Shown: positions 27,320-28,094 of the stretch, in pieces | Position numbering within the stretch: position 1 is the stretch's first letter | Layout of the letters: each line of letters begins with the position of its first letter | Position numbers and translations under genes: made by a program | Notes under the pieces: generated by a model | Databases searched by the model: none | What the model was told of the DNA's origin: nothing | What the model saw: the letters and a program-made list of their open reading frames with translations, nothing else | DNA from: an uncultured Bacilli bacterium | GTDB taxonomy: Bacteria; Bacillota_I; Bacilli_A; RF39; UBA660 | Length of the DNA stretch: 28,094 bases | NCBI GenBank assembly: GCA_934086355.1 | Contig: CAKOID010000007.1 | Span: 1 to 28,094 of the forward strand | Reading direction: 5' to 3'

Positions 27320-28094
27320 GTGATAGATTCTAGTGTATTAAGAGAAAATGATATTAGAGGAGTGTATGGTAAGACTATAACTGTTGAACTTGCTTTATTA
27401 GTTGGTAAAGCATTTGGTACTTATTTGATTAATAAAAATAGAACTACTTGTATTGTAGGATATGACAATAGAATAGGTGGAGATAAATTAGTTGAAAAAC
27501 TAATGGAAGGATTAAGAAGTACTGGAGTAGATGTTATTTTTGTAGGAATGGTTACTACGCCTTTATTAAATTATTCTACAATATTACTTAAAAACGAGGC
27601 TGGTATAATTGTTACTGCTAGTCACAATCCTGCTGGTGAAAATGGTTTTAAATTATTTGGAGATAAATTTTTACATTTAAAACATGAAGAATTAGAAAAA
27701 GTTTATGAACTTATTAAAAATGAAAAATTTGATGTTGGTACTGGTAATATAAAATATATCGATACTTCTAAAGAATATATTAAAATGATGAGTGAATGTG
27801 TTAGTAAAGGTAACAAACCGTTACGTGTTGCGATAGATTGTGGTAATGGAACTACATCATTATTTGTTAAAAATATTATTAAAGAATATAAGAATATTGA
27901 ACCAATATATATTAATGCAACTAGTGATGGAAGTTTTCCTGTTCATAATCCAGATCCTAATAATGATAAAAATTTAGTAGAATTAAAGAAAGTTGTTGTT
28001 AGTGAAAAATGTGATTTCGGTGCAGCTTATGATGGTGACGGAGATAGAATTGGAATAGTTGATAATTTAGGAAATACTATTGAAAGTGATAAAC
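27320..28094 (+). CDS. Phosphomannomutase/phosphoglucomutase family enzyme, N-terminal part
   Basis: The frame starts at GTG 27320 (GGGAGGA upstream, one base after the gpmI stop) and runs off the right edge after 258 codons. It has LRENDIRGVYGKTITVELA at the N-terminus, the phosphoserine loop TASHNP (Ser101) and the metal loop DGDGDR (238-243). The opening ENDIRGVYG marks the PMM/PGM branch rather than GlmM (which opens GTDGVRG). It moves phosphate between C1 and C6 of hexoses, feeding envelope glycan precursors. The sugar-specificity domain and C-terminus are outside the window. Confidence 0.92.
   Translation, partial: MIDSSVLRENDIRGVYGKTITVELALLVGKAFGTYLINKNRTTCIVGYDNRIGGDKLVEKLMEGLRSTGVDVIFVGMVTTPLLNYSTILLKNEAGIIVTASHNPAGENGFKLFGDKFLHLKHEELEKVYELIKNEKFDVGTGNIKYIDTSKEYIKMMSECVSKGNKPLRVAIDCGNGTTSLFVKNIIKEYKNIEPIYINATSDGSFPVHNPDPNNDKNLVELKKVVVSEKCDFGAAYDGDGDRIGIVDNLGNTIESDK

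Noticed and set aside
27320..28094. Naming the right-edge gene glmM because it follows cdaA-cdaR
   Set aside because: Its N-terminus reads ENDIRGVYG, typical of the PMM/PGM branch, not the GTDGVRG of GlmM, and two genes separate it from cdaR.
1..28094. CRISPR array, tRNA, rRNA, insertion sequence or integrase
   Set aside because: No regularly spaced direct repeats, no tRNA cloverleaf and no transposase or recombinase motif was seen in any frame, apart from the nuclease-like fragment at the left edge.

Overview
The window is strongly AT-rich, densely packed chromosomal DNA from a low-GC Gram-positive (Bacillota/Bacilli type) bacterium. The evidence is a rimP-nusA-ylxR-infB operon, a cdaA-cdaR c-di-AMP pair, a Firmicutes-style rpsD with an apparent S4 autoregulatory leader, a PrsA-like foldase lipoprotein, an LtaS-like lipoteichoic acid synthase and a DUF3048 (YerB) lipoprotein-type gene. 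The very low GC, small intergenic gaps and shortened versions of DnaE and RimP fit an uncultivated, host-associated, genome-reduced lineage (RF39/Erysipelotrichales-like). That placement is an inference. The standard code applies: Trp is TGG throughout and no intact gene contains an in-frame TGA, although TGA is also almost never used as a stop.

Layout. 1-1256 (minus): start of an Rpn-like nuclease-family gene, then prsA with its own promoter and terminator. 1383-1629: two tiny YjcZ-like single-membrane-segment proteins. 1697-3834: two broken genes, a HerA/DUF87 ATPase split by an in-frame TAA and an XRE-type regulator broken at its second or third codon. 3915-5182: rpmB (minus) divergent from an orphan HExxH putative metallopeptidase. 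5220-8069: a short dnaE. 8066-13954: a three-gene cell-surface cassette consisting of a membrane protein, a 926-aa prepilin-like protein and a 785-aa secreted paralogue. 13971-14432 (minus): unknown protein. 14531-16429: LtaS-like. 16447-17225 (minus): rpsD with a pseudoknotted leader. 17245-21640: the rimP-nusA-unknown-ylxR-infB operon. 21691-23053: DUF3048 protein and a small membrane protein. 23089-25314: cdaA-cdaR. 25352-28094: a small pseudopilin, gpmI and the start of a phosphohexomutase.

The most notable structure is the surface cassette. It is bounded by two identical 32-bp direct repeats (8034-8065 and 13923-13954). The left copy is the 3' end of dnaE. The right copy, read in the dnaE frame, would also give a complete dnaE terminus (ending YKQ). 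This is the footprint of an insertion or duplication at the dnaE 3' end, which would originally have faced the minus-strand gene at 13971. Inside the cassette the two large proteins share a 590-bp block with only two mismatches, embedded in clearly diverged flanks, which points to recent gene conversion or module exchange between two modular surface proteins.

Functionally the window joins core translation and transcription genes (rpmB, rpsD, rimP, nusA, ylxR, infB), replication (dnaE), envelope synthesis and homeostasis (prsA, LtaS-like, cdaA/cdaR, phosphohexomutase), glycolysis (gpmI) and type IV pilin-like surface proteins. Many intrinsic terminators start inside the stop codon of the gene they end, a sign of compaction. 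No tRNA, rRNA, CRISPR array, transposase or integrase was seen.
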